A stretch of DNA of 9,964 nt from the NCBI GenBank assembly GCA_002387325.1, contig DGIN01000058.1, positions 25,174 to 35,137 on the forward strand, given 5' to 3'. Every line of letters begins with the position of its first letter. Positions within the stretch are counted from its first letter, which is position 1. Position numbers and translations under genes: made by a program. Positions 1 through 6,104 of this stretch are shown here, one piece after another. The notes beneath the pieces were generated by a model. It ran no database searches. It saw only the letters and a program-made list of their open reading frames with translations, and had not been told where the DNA came from. This DNA comes from Bacteroidales bacterium UBA4621. GTDB lineage: Bacteria; Bacteroidota; Bacteroidia; Bacteroidales; Paludibacteraceae.

Positions 1-40
1 TCTACGTCTTTTCTACGTAATGGGTATTGGATGTATATTT

Positions 41-67
41 TATGCATATTATGTATATTATGCATAT
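41..67. repeat. Three tandem 9-bp A/T-rich units
   Basis: The units TATGCATAT, TATGTATAT and TATGCATAT follow one another without gaps, differing at one base. Each is a palindrome or near-palindrome. A related GTATAT sequence lies just upstream at 33-38. No gene is attached to it within the window. Confidence 0.6.
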
Positions 68-156
68 TCAAAAGTAGGGTAGTGGTAGGGCGATACGCCG
101 AGGATTGGACGCTGACTTGTCATTCTGCTTGTCATTCTTGCAATGATTTTGTCATG

Positions 157-447
157 GCAACCGCATCGAAATAATTTGTAGTTGGTGTGATTTGGAAAGA
201 ATAAGTGCAGCGTTACTTGACGATGCGGGACGCGAAGTCTCCATAAGCACGGCATAGTTATGCGGTTTGTTCCAAACCGACCGCGGACGGGGGCGTCCGC
301 GTCCCCAGCGATGTTCCTCCTTGGCAATGCTCGTCTCCGGCGATGGTATTTGGTGGCAAAAACTCTAATAATATATAGAATGGATATATTTCTATTAATA
401 ATACATTATCTGTAATGCGTAAATGTATTAATGTTTGATGCGGTTGC
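157..447. repeat. Candidate small repeat element bounded by 14-bp inverted repeats
   Basis: GCAACCGCATCGAA at 157-170 is matched on the opposite strand by GCAACCGCATCAAA (434-447), 13 of 14 bases. The enclosed 291 bp hold a G+C-rich core with hairpins and no coding sequence, the general plan of a MITE-like element. I see no clean target-site duplication. ATTTTGT occurs at 146-152 and 454-460 but is separated from the ends by 4 and 6 bp. The inverted repeat is seen directly; the element interpretation is inference. Confidence 0.3.
252..301. repeat. Cluster of three consecutive hairpins
   Basis: Three perfect inverted repeats lie end to end: GCATA/TATGC (252-256, 259-263), CGGTTTG/CAAACCG (263-269, 273-279, 3-nt loop) and CGCGGACG/CGTCCGCG (282-289, 294-301, GGGG loop). 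None is followed by a T-tract on either strand, so they are poor intrinsic terminators. They may be part of a structured RNA or a REP-like palindromic repeat. Confidence 0.5.
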
Positions 448-468
448 ACAATAATTTTGTGTAAAAAG

Positions 469-499
469 TTGCACGGACGGATAATTTGTCGTATTTTTG
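469..499 (+). promoter_or_regulatory. Promoter of ssrA
   Basis: TTG at 469-471, 20 bp, then TATTTTTG at 492-499 matches the Bacteroidetes primary-sigma promoter (TTTG, 19-21 bp, TAnnTTTG). The predicted start near 505 would give the tmRNA precursor a 5' leader of about 30 nt, to be removed by RNase P. A second TAnnTTTG match (TAATTTTG, 452-459) lacks a correctly spaced -33 partner. Confidence 0.75.
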
Positions 500-535
500 C
501 ACCGTTTTTCTTACAGGCGTTTTGTCTGTTGTTTC

Positions 536-926
536 GGGGCTATTTGGTTTTGACAGCAGGTAGAATGGGTATGTAAGCACGCCGAGCCCTGCAGAGACGC
601 TCGTAAATATCGTCTGCGAAGTATAACTGGCAACAATACTGTAGCTCTCGCTGCTTAACCGAAGTATAGTAGGTTACTTTATTCGGGTACAAGGTGCCTG
701 AACGGGACATCGCTCCAAGCCGAGTCTGTAGGCTGATAGGGTATAGCGGTGCGGAAATATACAGAATAGTCTTTGCGGGCTGCGACGCAGGGGCGAAACT
801 CAAAGCAGATAAGCCTGCGGTTGGTGGCTTGGGTCTTGCCGCAGGACGAAAACGAAGGCCAGGATAAGCGTGTAGAAAGCGTATACGTTCCTTGTTTGGA
901 CACGGGTTCGAATCCCGTTAGCTCCA
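536..926 (+). ncRNA. ssrA: Transfer-messenger RNA (tmRNA)
   Basis: tmRNA rescues ribosomes stalled on broken mRNAs, acting with SmpB and EF-Tu, and tags the unfinished protein for proteolysis. The ends fold as an alanine-tRNA-like domain. GGGGCTA (536-542) pairs with TAGCTCC (919-925) over 7 bp, including the G3-U wobble that alanyl-tRNA synthetase reads. The T arm is ACGGG/CCCGT (902-906, 914-918) around loop TTCGAAT, and the discriminator base is A926. CCA is not encoded, since the next bases are CAT, and must be added. The 5' segment TTTTGACAGC and the AAGCA segment near 576-580 are typical of Bacteroidetes tmRNAs. The tag frame lies at 629-658, with room after it for the usual pseudoknots. 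The 391-nt length is normal for the phylum. A dedicated promoter and terminator flank it. Confidence 0.95.
629..658 (+). other. tmRNA proteolysis-tag reading frame
   Basis: The resume codon GGC at 629 begins a frame encoding GNNTVALAA followed by TAA (656-658). The six bases before it (ATAACT) keep the T and A at -5 and -4 found before the E. coli resume codon. As I recall it, the Bacteroides tag is GETNYALAA, the same length. The ALAA end recognised by ClpXP-type proteases is intact. The N-N-T-V centre is unusual because most tags have Y or F before ALAA or AVAA-type ends. Confidence 0.85.
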
Positions 927-927
927 C

Positions 928-970
928 ATAGAAAAGGCTGCCCGACATCGTGCCGGGCAGCCTTTTCTAT
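928..970. terminator. Bidirectional terminator between ssrA and the convergent lipoprotein gene
   Basis: A perfect 17-bp inverted repeat (928-944 and 954-970) surrounds a 9-nt loop. The stem ends in A-tract/T-tract arms, so RNA made from either strand finishes the G+C-rich stem with UUUU. It starts 2 nt after the mature tmRNA end and lies 30 bp past the stop codon of the convergent gene. Confidence 0.9.
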
Positions 971-999
971 TTATCTATTTGTTCTATCCTTATCTATAG

Positions 1000-1452
1000 T
1001 TACCACATCATATTCAGGCGGAAATCCATTGATTCGGGATTGGTGTTGAGGTCGTATTTCAGGTCAGAGTTGGTAACGGCGATCTCCACTTGCCCTACAA
1101 GGAACGAGAAATCCACAATCTGTTGATATACCTCACCACTACCGCTGTCCACCATCGGAAAGACACGTGGCAGGTTCATCTGGTAGGCATTGGCTGTACC
1201 ATAGTAGAATTCGCGGTAGCAGGTGATAACTCCTGTGTCGTATATGGTCTTTGTCAGTTCCGGAACAGAGGCTGTGTAATAGTAATAGCCGCCTTCTGAG
1301 GAGTATGTCCAGTCAGTGGAAAGGACATGGATGTCCAGTGTTTTGCTGTTGGTTGTATAGATGGTTTCTTTCGGGTACACATTTTGATACTCGCAGGCTG
1401 TGAACATTGACGCTGCTGCCAATATGGCAAAAATAACAGATAACTTTTTCAT
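1000..1452 (-). CDS. Small lipoprotein of unknown function
   Basis: This 150-residue protein has a lipoprotein signal peptide. It begins MKK, has a hydrophobic stretch of about 12 residues and a lipobox MFTAC with the acylated cysteine at residue 20. EYQ follows the cysteine, so surface or periplasmic retention cannot be told with confidence. The mature part has a YYYY cluster (about residues 57-60), alternating polar and aromatic residues suggesting a small beta fold, and only two further short acidic stretches. I recognise no family. The start at 1452 fits the signal peptide; an ATG six bases upstream (1458) would add MN. A TTG further upstream at 1473 is excluded because it lies inside the -7 promoter box. 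It is convergent with ssrA and divergent from the glucosaminidase gene. Confidence 0.85.
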   Translation of the reverse strand: MKKLSVIFAILAAASMFTACEYQNVYPKETIYTTNSKTLDIHVLSTDWTYSSEGGYYYYTASVPELTKTIYDTGVITCYREFYYGTANAYQMNLPRVFPMVDSGSGEVYQQIVDFSFLVGQVEIAVTNSDLKYDLNTNPESMDFRLNMMW

Positions 1453-1470
1453 ATTCATTCGATTTTGCGG

Positions 1471-1502
1471 CAAAGATAGGACTTATTTTGCAGATATGCA
1501 AA
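1471..1502 (-). promoter_or_regulatory. Promoter of the small lipoprotein gene
   Basis: On the - strand TTTG (1502-1499), 20 bp and TATCTTTG (1478-1471) form a full match to the Bacteroidetes promoter. Transcription would start near 1465, leaving a leader of only about 6-14 nt before the ATGs at 1458 and 1452. It shares 16 bp with the opposite promoter. Confidence 0.75.
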
Positions 1503-1518
1503 TTTTTGCGTAATTTTG
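1487..1518 (+). promoter_or_regulatory. Promoter of the glucosaminidase-DUF721-mutS2 run
   Basis: TTTG (1487-1490), 20 bp and TAATTTTG (1511-1518) are a full match to the Bacteroidetes promoter. A start near 1524 leaves a leader of about 17 nt before the ATG at 1541. It overlaps the divergent promoter over 1487-1502. Confidence 0.75.
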
Positions 1519-1540
1519 CGGGCTGAAATCATTCATTACA

Positions 1541-2563
1541 ATGCGTAAAACACTACTTGTTATATTTTCTTTGGCTTGCGTTTCCCTGCAAGCGCAGCAG
1601 CAGAACAGAACCTATCTGGCTTATATTGAGGAATGGCGCGAGGTGGCAGTGGCCAACCAGCGCGATTACGGTGTGCCTGCCAGTATCATCTTGGCGCAGG
1701 GGCTGCTGGAGTCGGCTGCTGGAACCAGCGAACTGGCAAAGAACGCGAACAACCATTTCGGTATCAAGTGTACCAGTGACTGGTTGGGTGGAAACTACTA
1801 TTATGACGATGATGCCAAGGGCGAGTGTTTCCGCACGTACCGTGATGCGGGCGAGTCTTACAAAGACCATTCGCTTTTCTTGCAGCGTCCTCGGTATCAG
1901 ACCTGTTTCGAGATAGCGGTGGAGGACTATTCCGGGTGGGCATACCGCTTGAAGCAATGCGGCTATGCCACCGACCCGCTTTATCCGAAGAAATTGATAA
2001 AAATCATAGAGGACTACCGTCTTGATACGATTGCCACGCCAGAGGCATTGGCTTCGGCAAGCAGTGCAAAGGCTACCGGCAAGCAACAGGGCGTCAAAAA
2101 AGCCGTTGTGGTATCGCAGACCGCCCCTATTAAAGTTATCAACAGCGACCCCGACCCCGAGTACGAGGAGCCGCTGTCGGCCTATCAGGAGAAGCAACTG
2201 CTCTATCTGACACACCCGAAGCAGAGGAATAACGGGCGTACCTATATCGTGGCTCGCGAAGGTGATACGTATGCCAATGTGGCGTTTCGTATGAACGTGA
2301 AAGAGCGCACTCTGCGCAAATGGAACGATGCTTTAGGACGGGATTTGCAGGTGGGCGACCGTATCTATCTGAGCCGCAAGCGTGCGTATGCCCCCAAAGA
2401 GAAAACGCTGCTTTGGGTGCATCCGGGGGAGTCGCTCTGGGAGATTTGCCAGCGTGAGGGCGTGCGTATGGAGAAAGTGCAGGCTCTCAACGGCTTTGAC
2501 AAGTCTGTGCGTACTTTCCGGACGCGGCAGCAGATACTGCTGCGCAAGCAAAAAGAGGAATGA
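1541..2563 (+). CDS. Secreted glucosaminidase with two LysM domains
   Basis: This 340-residue protein is a peptidoglycan hydrolase of the GH73 type (endo-beta-N-acetylglucosaminidase), acting in the periplasm or at the cell surface. It starts with a Sec signal peptide (MRKTLLVIFSLA, likely cut after the LQA near residue 18). The catalytic domain covers about residues 25-165. It has ASIILAQGLLES with the expected catalytic Glu57, then NNHFGIKC at 70-77, and ends in the usual GYATDP (141-146) and YPKKLIKIIEDY segments. A linker rich in Ala, Lys and acidic residues follows. Two LysM peptidoglycan-binding repeats finish the protein, at about 233-279 (YIVAREGDTYANVA) and 289-336 (WVHPGESLWEIC). 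Likely roles are daughter-cell separation or wall turnover. Its stop codon lies two bases before the preferred start of the next gene. Confidence 0.92.
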   Translation: MRKTLLVIFSLACVSLQAQQQNRTYLAYIEEWREVAVANQRDYGVPASIILAQGLLESAAGTSELAKNANNHFGIKCTSDWLGGNYYYDDDAKGECFRTYRDAGESYKDHSLFLQRPRYQTCFEIAVEDYSGWAYRLKQCGYATDPLYPKKLIKIIEDYRLDTIATPEALASASSAKATGKQQGVKKAVVVSQTAPIKVINSDPDPEYEEPLSAYQEKQLLYLTHPKQRNNGRTYIVAREGDTYANVAFRMNVKERTLRKWNDALGRDLQVGDRIYLSRKRAYAPKEKTLLWVHPGESLWEICQREGVRMEKVQALNGFDKSVRTFRTRQQILLRKQKEE

Positions 2564-2565
2564 CG

Positions 2566-2856
2566 ATGCGTGGCAAGTCGCTATCCATAGCCGAAGTATT
2601 AAGACTCTATCTCAGTGAGACGGGTTTGGAAAAGCCTGTATTGGAAGAGCGTGTGGTGGAACTGTGGCCGCAGGTGATGGGGAACACGGTGGCGCGTTTG
2701 ACGCGCAGTGTGGAGGTGAAAGACGGTATGCTGATTGTACATATCTCGAGTGCCGCTCTCAAGGCGCAGTTGTTCGAGTGCCGTTTCGATCTGGTGAAGA
2801 AAATCAACGACGCCGTCGGCGGCAATGCCATCCGCGATGTCCGCATCTTGGGGTAG
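2566..2856 (+). CDS. DUF721/DciA-like protein
   Basis: This 96-residue protein fits the short Bacteroidetes DUF721 family. Conserved features are an N-terminal helix (SIAEVLRLYL), LWPQVMG around the invariant Trp, and a hydrophobic strand (GMLIVHISSAA) followed by AQLFECR and the amphipathic LVKKIN helix. The family includes DciA, which loads the replicative helicase DnaB in bacteria lacking DnaC/DnaI; whether this short form does so is inference. AGAGGA at 2554-2559 is ideally spaced (6 nt) for the ATG at 2566. The alternative ATG at 2560 overlaps the preceding TGA but leaves that site no spacing. Either way translation is coupled to the upstream gene. Confidence 0.85.
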   Translation: MRGKSLSIAEVLRLYLSETGLEKPVLEERVVELWPQVMGNTVARLTRSVEVKDGMLIVHISSAALKAQLFECRFDLVKKINDAVGGNAIRDVRILG

Positions 2857-2890
2857 GGAATACAATGCCGGAAAGCCACCCTGTATGTTA

Positions 2891-2925
2891 ATTGTTAATT
2901 ATTCATTGTTAATTGTACATTGATT
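2891..2925 (+). repeat. Five-copy heptad array ahead of mutS2
   Basis: Five 7-bp units follow one another: ATTGTTA, ATTATTC, ATTGTTA, ATTGTAC, ATTGATT. The first two bases of every unit are AT and the core is ATTG. The TTG start codon of mutS2 (2920-2922) lies within the fifth unit. The same plan recurs at 6989-7023. Confidence 0.65.
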
Positions 2926-5280
2926 TACCCTGACAATATAGAGGAAAAGATTGATTTTGTCGTTATCCGCGACGAACTGCACCGCCGTTGCACGTCCGTT
3001 TTGGGACGCGAGCAGGTGGATGCGATGGCGTTTCTGACAGATTTCGGGCAGATACAGACGCTTCTCTCCGAAACCGATGAGATGAAGCATATATTGGAGG
3101 ACGGTTCGTTGGATTTTCCGCACGGGGAGATACACGATGTCCGTGAGGCGTTGGGGCGTATCCGTATCGATGGGCTGTTTTTGGACGAGGCGGAACTGTT
3201 TGCCCTGCGCAAGACTCTCGATTATGCCCGTCAGTTGGAGCGGTTTTTTGTCTCTTTGGACGAACAACGTTTTCCTTTGTTACGCCTGCTTCCTGCGCAA
3301 AATACAGATAATCAGAGTATCGGTGACATTGTGCGTTCTATCGACCGCGTGATTGACAAGTACGGTCGTCTGGCGGACAACGCTTCGCCCGAGTTGGCAC
3401 GTATCCGCCATGAACTGACCGTTGTGCAGGGGAGCGTGGGGCGTGCTTTGGGGCAGATACTGCGTCAGGCGCAGGCGGAGGGTATCCTCGACAAGGATGT
3501 TACGCCCACGCTCCGCGAGGGGCGTCTGGTTATCCCCGTTCCGCCTGCCTACAAGCGCAAGATCGGCGGTATCGTCCACGACGAGTCGGCTACCGGCAAG
3601 ACGGTCTATGTGGAGCCGCAACAGGTGGTGGAAGCCAACAACCATATCCGTGAGTTGGAAGGTGCGGAACGCCGCGAGCGCGTCCGTATCCTGCAAGACC
3701 TCACCACCCGCTTGCGTCCCGCCGTGCCGACCATTCTGCAAAGCGAACAGATGTTAGCGCATGTGGATTTTCTGCGTGCCAAAGCATTGCTGGCACAGAC
3801 GCTGCACGCTATCTGTCCGGAAATAAGCAATGAACCCGTTATCGATTGGCAGCAAGCCCGCCACCCTGTGCTGTATCTCAAGTTTATGCAGCAGGGCAAG
3901 ACGGTGGTGCCGCTCTCGCTTCGGCTGCAAGCCGACGAAAACCGTATACTCATCATTAGCGGACCGAATGCGGGTGGCAAGTCGGTATGCCTCAAGACAG
4001 TAGCCCTTTTGCAGTATATGCTCCAGTGCGGTCTGTTGGTGCCGCTGGCGGAAACAAGTCGTATGGGCGTTTTTGAGCAACTGATGATAGATGTAGGTGA
4101 TGCGCAGTCAATCGAAGACGACCTATCCACCTATTCGGGACACCTGAAGAATATGAAGGCGTTTGTGCGCTATGCTAATGCGCAGACTCTCCTTTTGATA
4201 GACGAGTTCGGTACGGGTACCGAACCGCTCATTGGCGGGGCTATCGCCGAGGCGGTACTGACGCAATTAGTTGAACAGCAGGCATTTGGTGTCATTACTA
4301 CTCACTATACCAACCTCAAGCACTTCGCCGAGCAGACACGCGGTGTGGTTAACGGGGCAATGCTGTACGACCGCGGTCAGATGCGTCCGCTTTTTCAACT
4401 CTCTATCGGACAGGCGGGCAGCAGTTTCGCTATCGAGATTGCCAAGCAGATCGGTCTCCCGGAGCAGATTATCGCCCACGCCACCGAACTGGTCGGCGAG
4501 GAGCATATCGACTACGACAAGCAGTTGCAGGACATAGCCCGCGACAAACGCTATTGGGAGAACAAACGCCAGAATATCCGTCAGCGCGAGAAACACTTAG
4601 AGGAACGTATTGCCTACTACGAGCAGGAGATAGCGGGGCTCAAAGCGAAGAAACGCGAGGTGATGGACGAAGCCAAGCAGCAGGCGGCAGACCTACTGCA
4701 ACAGAGCAATGCCGCTATTGAGCGCACTATTCGCGAAATCAAAGAGGCGAAAGCCGAGAAAGAACGCACGCAGAAAGCCCGTCAGCGCGTGGAGAATATG
4801 AAACAAAAAGTGCAACCCGCACCTGCAAAGAAAAATGCACCCACGGCAACTGCTCCTGCTGCAATAAACGGCAAAACCGTTATGCGCGATTTCAGTGACC
4901 TTCGTGTTCTGCGCAAGCAGAAAGCAGAAGCCCCTAACGAGCAGAAAGTGCAAGCAGGAAAAGGCGTCAATGGGGGAGGGTATTCTTCTATGGTGCGGCA
5001 GCGTGTCCTTTCTTTCGAGCGCACCCTCGACCTGCGCGGCTGTCGTGTGGACGAGGCGTTGGAGCGTTTTATCGCCTATCTGGACGATGCCGTGATGGTC
5101 AATGCCGGCGAGGTAACGATTCTCCACGGCACGGGTACAGGGGCAGTCAAACAGATCGTGCGCGACTATATCGACACCTACAACAAACAACGCCGCAAGC
5201 GTGGAGACGCCATTCTCCAATACCACGACGGCGACCCCAACCACGGCGGTGCGGGGCTGACCATTATCACCATCCCCTAA
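2920..5280 (+). CDS. mutS2: Endonuclease MutS2 (MutS-family ATPase with Smr domain)
   Basis: This 786-residue protein belongs to the MutS2 family, which lacks a mismatch-recognition domain. Members act on recombination intermediates and, in some bacteria, on collided ribosomes. The N-terminal core and clamp helices fill about residues 1-320. Then comes the ATPase: Walker A GPNAGGKS (348-355, Lys354), Walker B LLLIDE ending Asp428-Glu429, GTGTEP after it, and switch His462 in THYTNLK. A charged coiled coil covers about 530-630. The C-terminal Smr nuclease domain has DLRG (704-707) and HGTGTG (736-741). The TTG start gives MIYPDNIEEKIDF, matching the usual start of Bacteroidetes homologues; the first in-frame ATG is about 35 codons later. 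Between coiled coil and Smr a Pro/Ala-rich linker (632-648) replaces most of the KOW-like module I would expect. No promoter or terminator is seen at 2857-2919. Confidence 0.95.
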   Translation: MIYPDNIEEKIDFVVIRDELHRRCTSVLGREQVDAMAFLTDFGQIQTLLSETDEMKHILEDGSLDFPHGEIHDVREALGRIRIDGLFLDEAELFALRKTLDYARQLERFFVSLDEQRFPLLRLLPAQNTDNQSIGDIVRSIDRVIDKYGRLADNASPELARIRHELTVVQGSVGRALGQILRQAQAEGILDKDVTPTLREGRLVIPVPPAYKRKIGGIVHDESATGKTVYVEPQQVVEANNHIRELEGAERRERVRILQDLTTRLRPAVPTILQSEQMLAHVDFLRAKALLAQTLHAICPEISNEPVIDWQQARHPVLYLKFMQQGKTVVPLSLRLQADENRILIISGPNAGGKSVCLKTVALLQYMLQCGLLVPLAETSRMGVFEQLMIDVGDAQSIEDDLSTYSGHLKNMKAFVRYANAQTLLLIDEFGTGTEPLIGGAIAEAVLTQLVEQQAFGVITTHYTNLKHFAEQTRGVVNGAMLYDRGQMRPLFQLSIGQAGSSFAIEIAKQIGLPEQIIAHATELVGEEHIDYDKQLQDIARDKRYWENKRQNIRQREKHLEERIAYYEQEIAGLKAKKREVMDEAKQQAADLLQQSNAAIERTIREIKEAKAEKERTQKARQRVENMKQKVQPAPAKKNAPTATAPAAINGKTVMRDFSDLRVLRKQKAEAPNEQKVQAGKGVNGGGYSSMVRQRVLSFERTLDLRGCRVDEALERFIAYLDDAVMVNAGEVTILHGTGTGAVKQIVRDYIDTYNKQRRKRGDAILQYHDGDPNHGGAGLTIITIP

Positions 5281-5283
5281 TTT

Positions 5284-5330
5284 GTTATAGGATCGTTATA
5301 GGGTAGGCTTATGATAGGCTTGCTCCAAGA
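5284..5330 (+). repeat. Short 11-bp-period repeats between mutS2 and the barrel gene
   Basis: GTTATAGG recurs 11 bp apart (5284-5291, 5295-5302), then TAGGCTT recurs 11 bp apart (5304-5310, 5315-5321). No promoter of the TAnnTTTG type and no terminator hairpin is visible in this 71-bp gap, so the genes downstream may be read from the upstream promoter. Confidence 0.4.
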
Positions 5331-5351
5331 ATCCTTTATAATTCAAACAAA

Positions 5352-6098
5352 ATGAAAAAAAATTTTTTACTCTTGCTCTTCTGTGTGCTTGCTATCTCTG
5401 TATCGGCTGTGCCTAAGGAGTACACTGCCCGCGACGGGCATTCTCTTCGCGGTTTTGGCAATGCAGGTTATGAACTGTCTGTGAGTGCCGAGTATGCCTA
5501 CAACCGTACGTATGAGCATTTCGGCAACCTGAATATTCAAGCCCTGATGCCCGTCAACCCGTATTTTGAGTTGCAAACCAACCTCCAGGTATCTACGGCT
5601 AACTACTACACGGGTGCGCTCATTCTGCGCCCGAAGTTTGTACTCCCCGTAGGCGAACTCTTTGCCGAGACGGAACTGCTGTACAAGGCACTTGCCCGCA
5701 ACCGGCAGGGCGATTTCTGTGCCGCACTTTCCATGGGTTACCGTATGGACTATGTCTCATTTCAAATAGGTATGTTCGGACGCGTGATGAGTACTTGGGA
5801 CAGAGATTGGCACACTGAGGAAACATACAATATAGAACCTTTCAACCTGTTGTACCGCTTGGAGGTGTTCTGCCGCCCGCAGACCTCGCATTGGAATATA
5901 TCCGCTTGTTTTGCCAATATCGATGACTACCAGATGGAGCGTATGTGGCAGCCGATTTTTATGCTCGGCGGACGCTATGACATCAACGACCATTGGCGCG
6001 TCTCGTTGCAAGGCGAGTGCAAACCGACGGGTATGTTCCACCTCAATGCCACTTTCTACAGCGCGTACGCACGCGCAGGTTTTACCTACAAATTCTGA
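5352..6098 (+). CDS. Predicted outer-membrane beta-barrel protein
   Basis: This 248-residue protein has a Sec signal peptide (MKKNFLLLLFCVLAISVSA, likely cut before VPKEYT). The rest alternates polar and hydrophobic/aromatic residues in stretches of about 10 that look like transmembrane beta strands, for example YELSVSAEYAYN, YFELQTNLQVS, VSFQIGMFGRV and WNISACFANI. It ends ARAGFTYKF, with the terminal Phe typical of barrels handled by BamA. There is no plug or TonB box. I recognise no specific family and no substrate. An A-rich stretch rather than a Shine-Dalgarno site precedes the ATG, as usual in this phylum. The next gene begins 6 bp after the stop, so the two are probably co-translated and may work together at the outer membrane. 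Confidence 0.8.
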   Translation: MKKNFLLLLFCVLAISVSAVPKEYTARDGHSLRGFGNAGYELSVSAEYAYNRTYEHFGNLNIQALMPVNPYFELQTNLQVSTANYYTGALILRPKFVLPVGELFAETELLYKALARNRQGDFCAALSMGYRMDYVSFQIGMFGRVMSTWDRDWHTEETYNIEPFNLLYRLEVFCRPQTSHWNISACFANIDDYQMERMWQPIFMLGGRYDINDHWRVSLQGECKPTGMFHLNATFYSAYARAGFTYKF

Positions 6099-6104
6099 CA
6101 CGCT

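Larger units (their letters stand above)
1..467. other. Gene-free left region with short repeats and hairpins
   Basis: No reading frame here looks like a protein. A + strand frame is open from the left edge to 171, but it is low-complexity and built partly from a 9-bp repeat. Two - strand frames (58-327, 258-449) have odd composition and run through palindromes. Visible structure is A/T-rich 9-bp repeats at 41-67, an 11-bp direct repeat of CTTGTCATTCT at about 119-141, consecutive hairpins at 252-301, and a 14-bp imperfect inverted repeat at 157-170 and 434-447. The section at 225-350 is visibly more G+C-rich than its flanks. An unrecognised small RNA or decayed repeat element cannot be excluded. 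Confidence 0.6.

Noticed and set aside
1..171. + strand frame open from the left edge
   Set aside because: It begins in A/T-rich 9-bp repeats, giving a cysteine- and isoleucine-rich low-complexity product, and has no similarity I can recognise.
58..449. - strand frames left of ssrA (89 and 63 codons)
   Set aside because: The first starts with TTG, both read through perfect palindromes and repeats, and neither resembles a protein family.
452..459. Second TAnnTTTG match (TAATTTTG) ahead of ssrA
   Set aside because: The nearest upstream TTTG (434-437) is only 14 bp away, too short for the promoter spacing.
540..948. Two - strand frames of about 90 codons over the tmRNA
   Set aside because: They are antisense to a well-supported tmRNA; the VELTGFEPVS stretch is the usual artefact of translating a T arm backward.
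1473..1473. Upstream TTG start for the small lipoprotein
   Set aside because: It lies in the -7 promoter element and would put extra polar residues ahead of a normal lipoprotein signal peptide.
5320..5344. Possible promoter TTG...TATAATTC before the barrel gene
   Set aside because: Spacing is 14 bp and the -7 box has two mismatches to TAnnTTTG.
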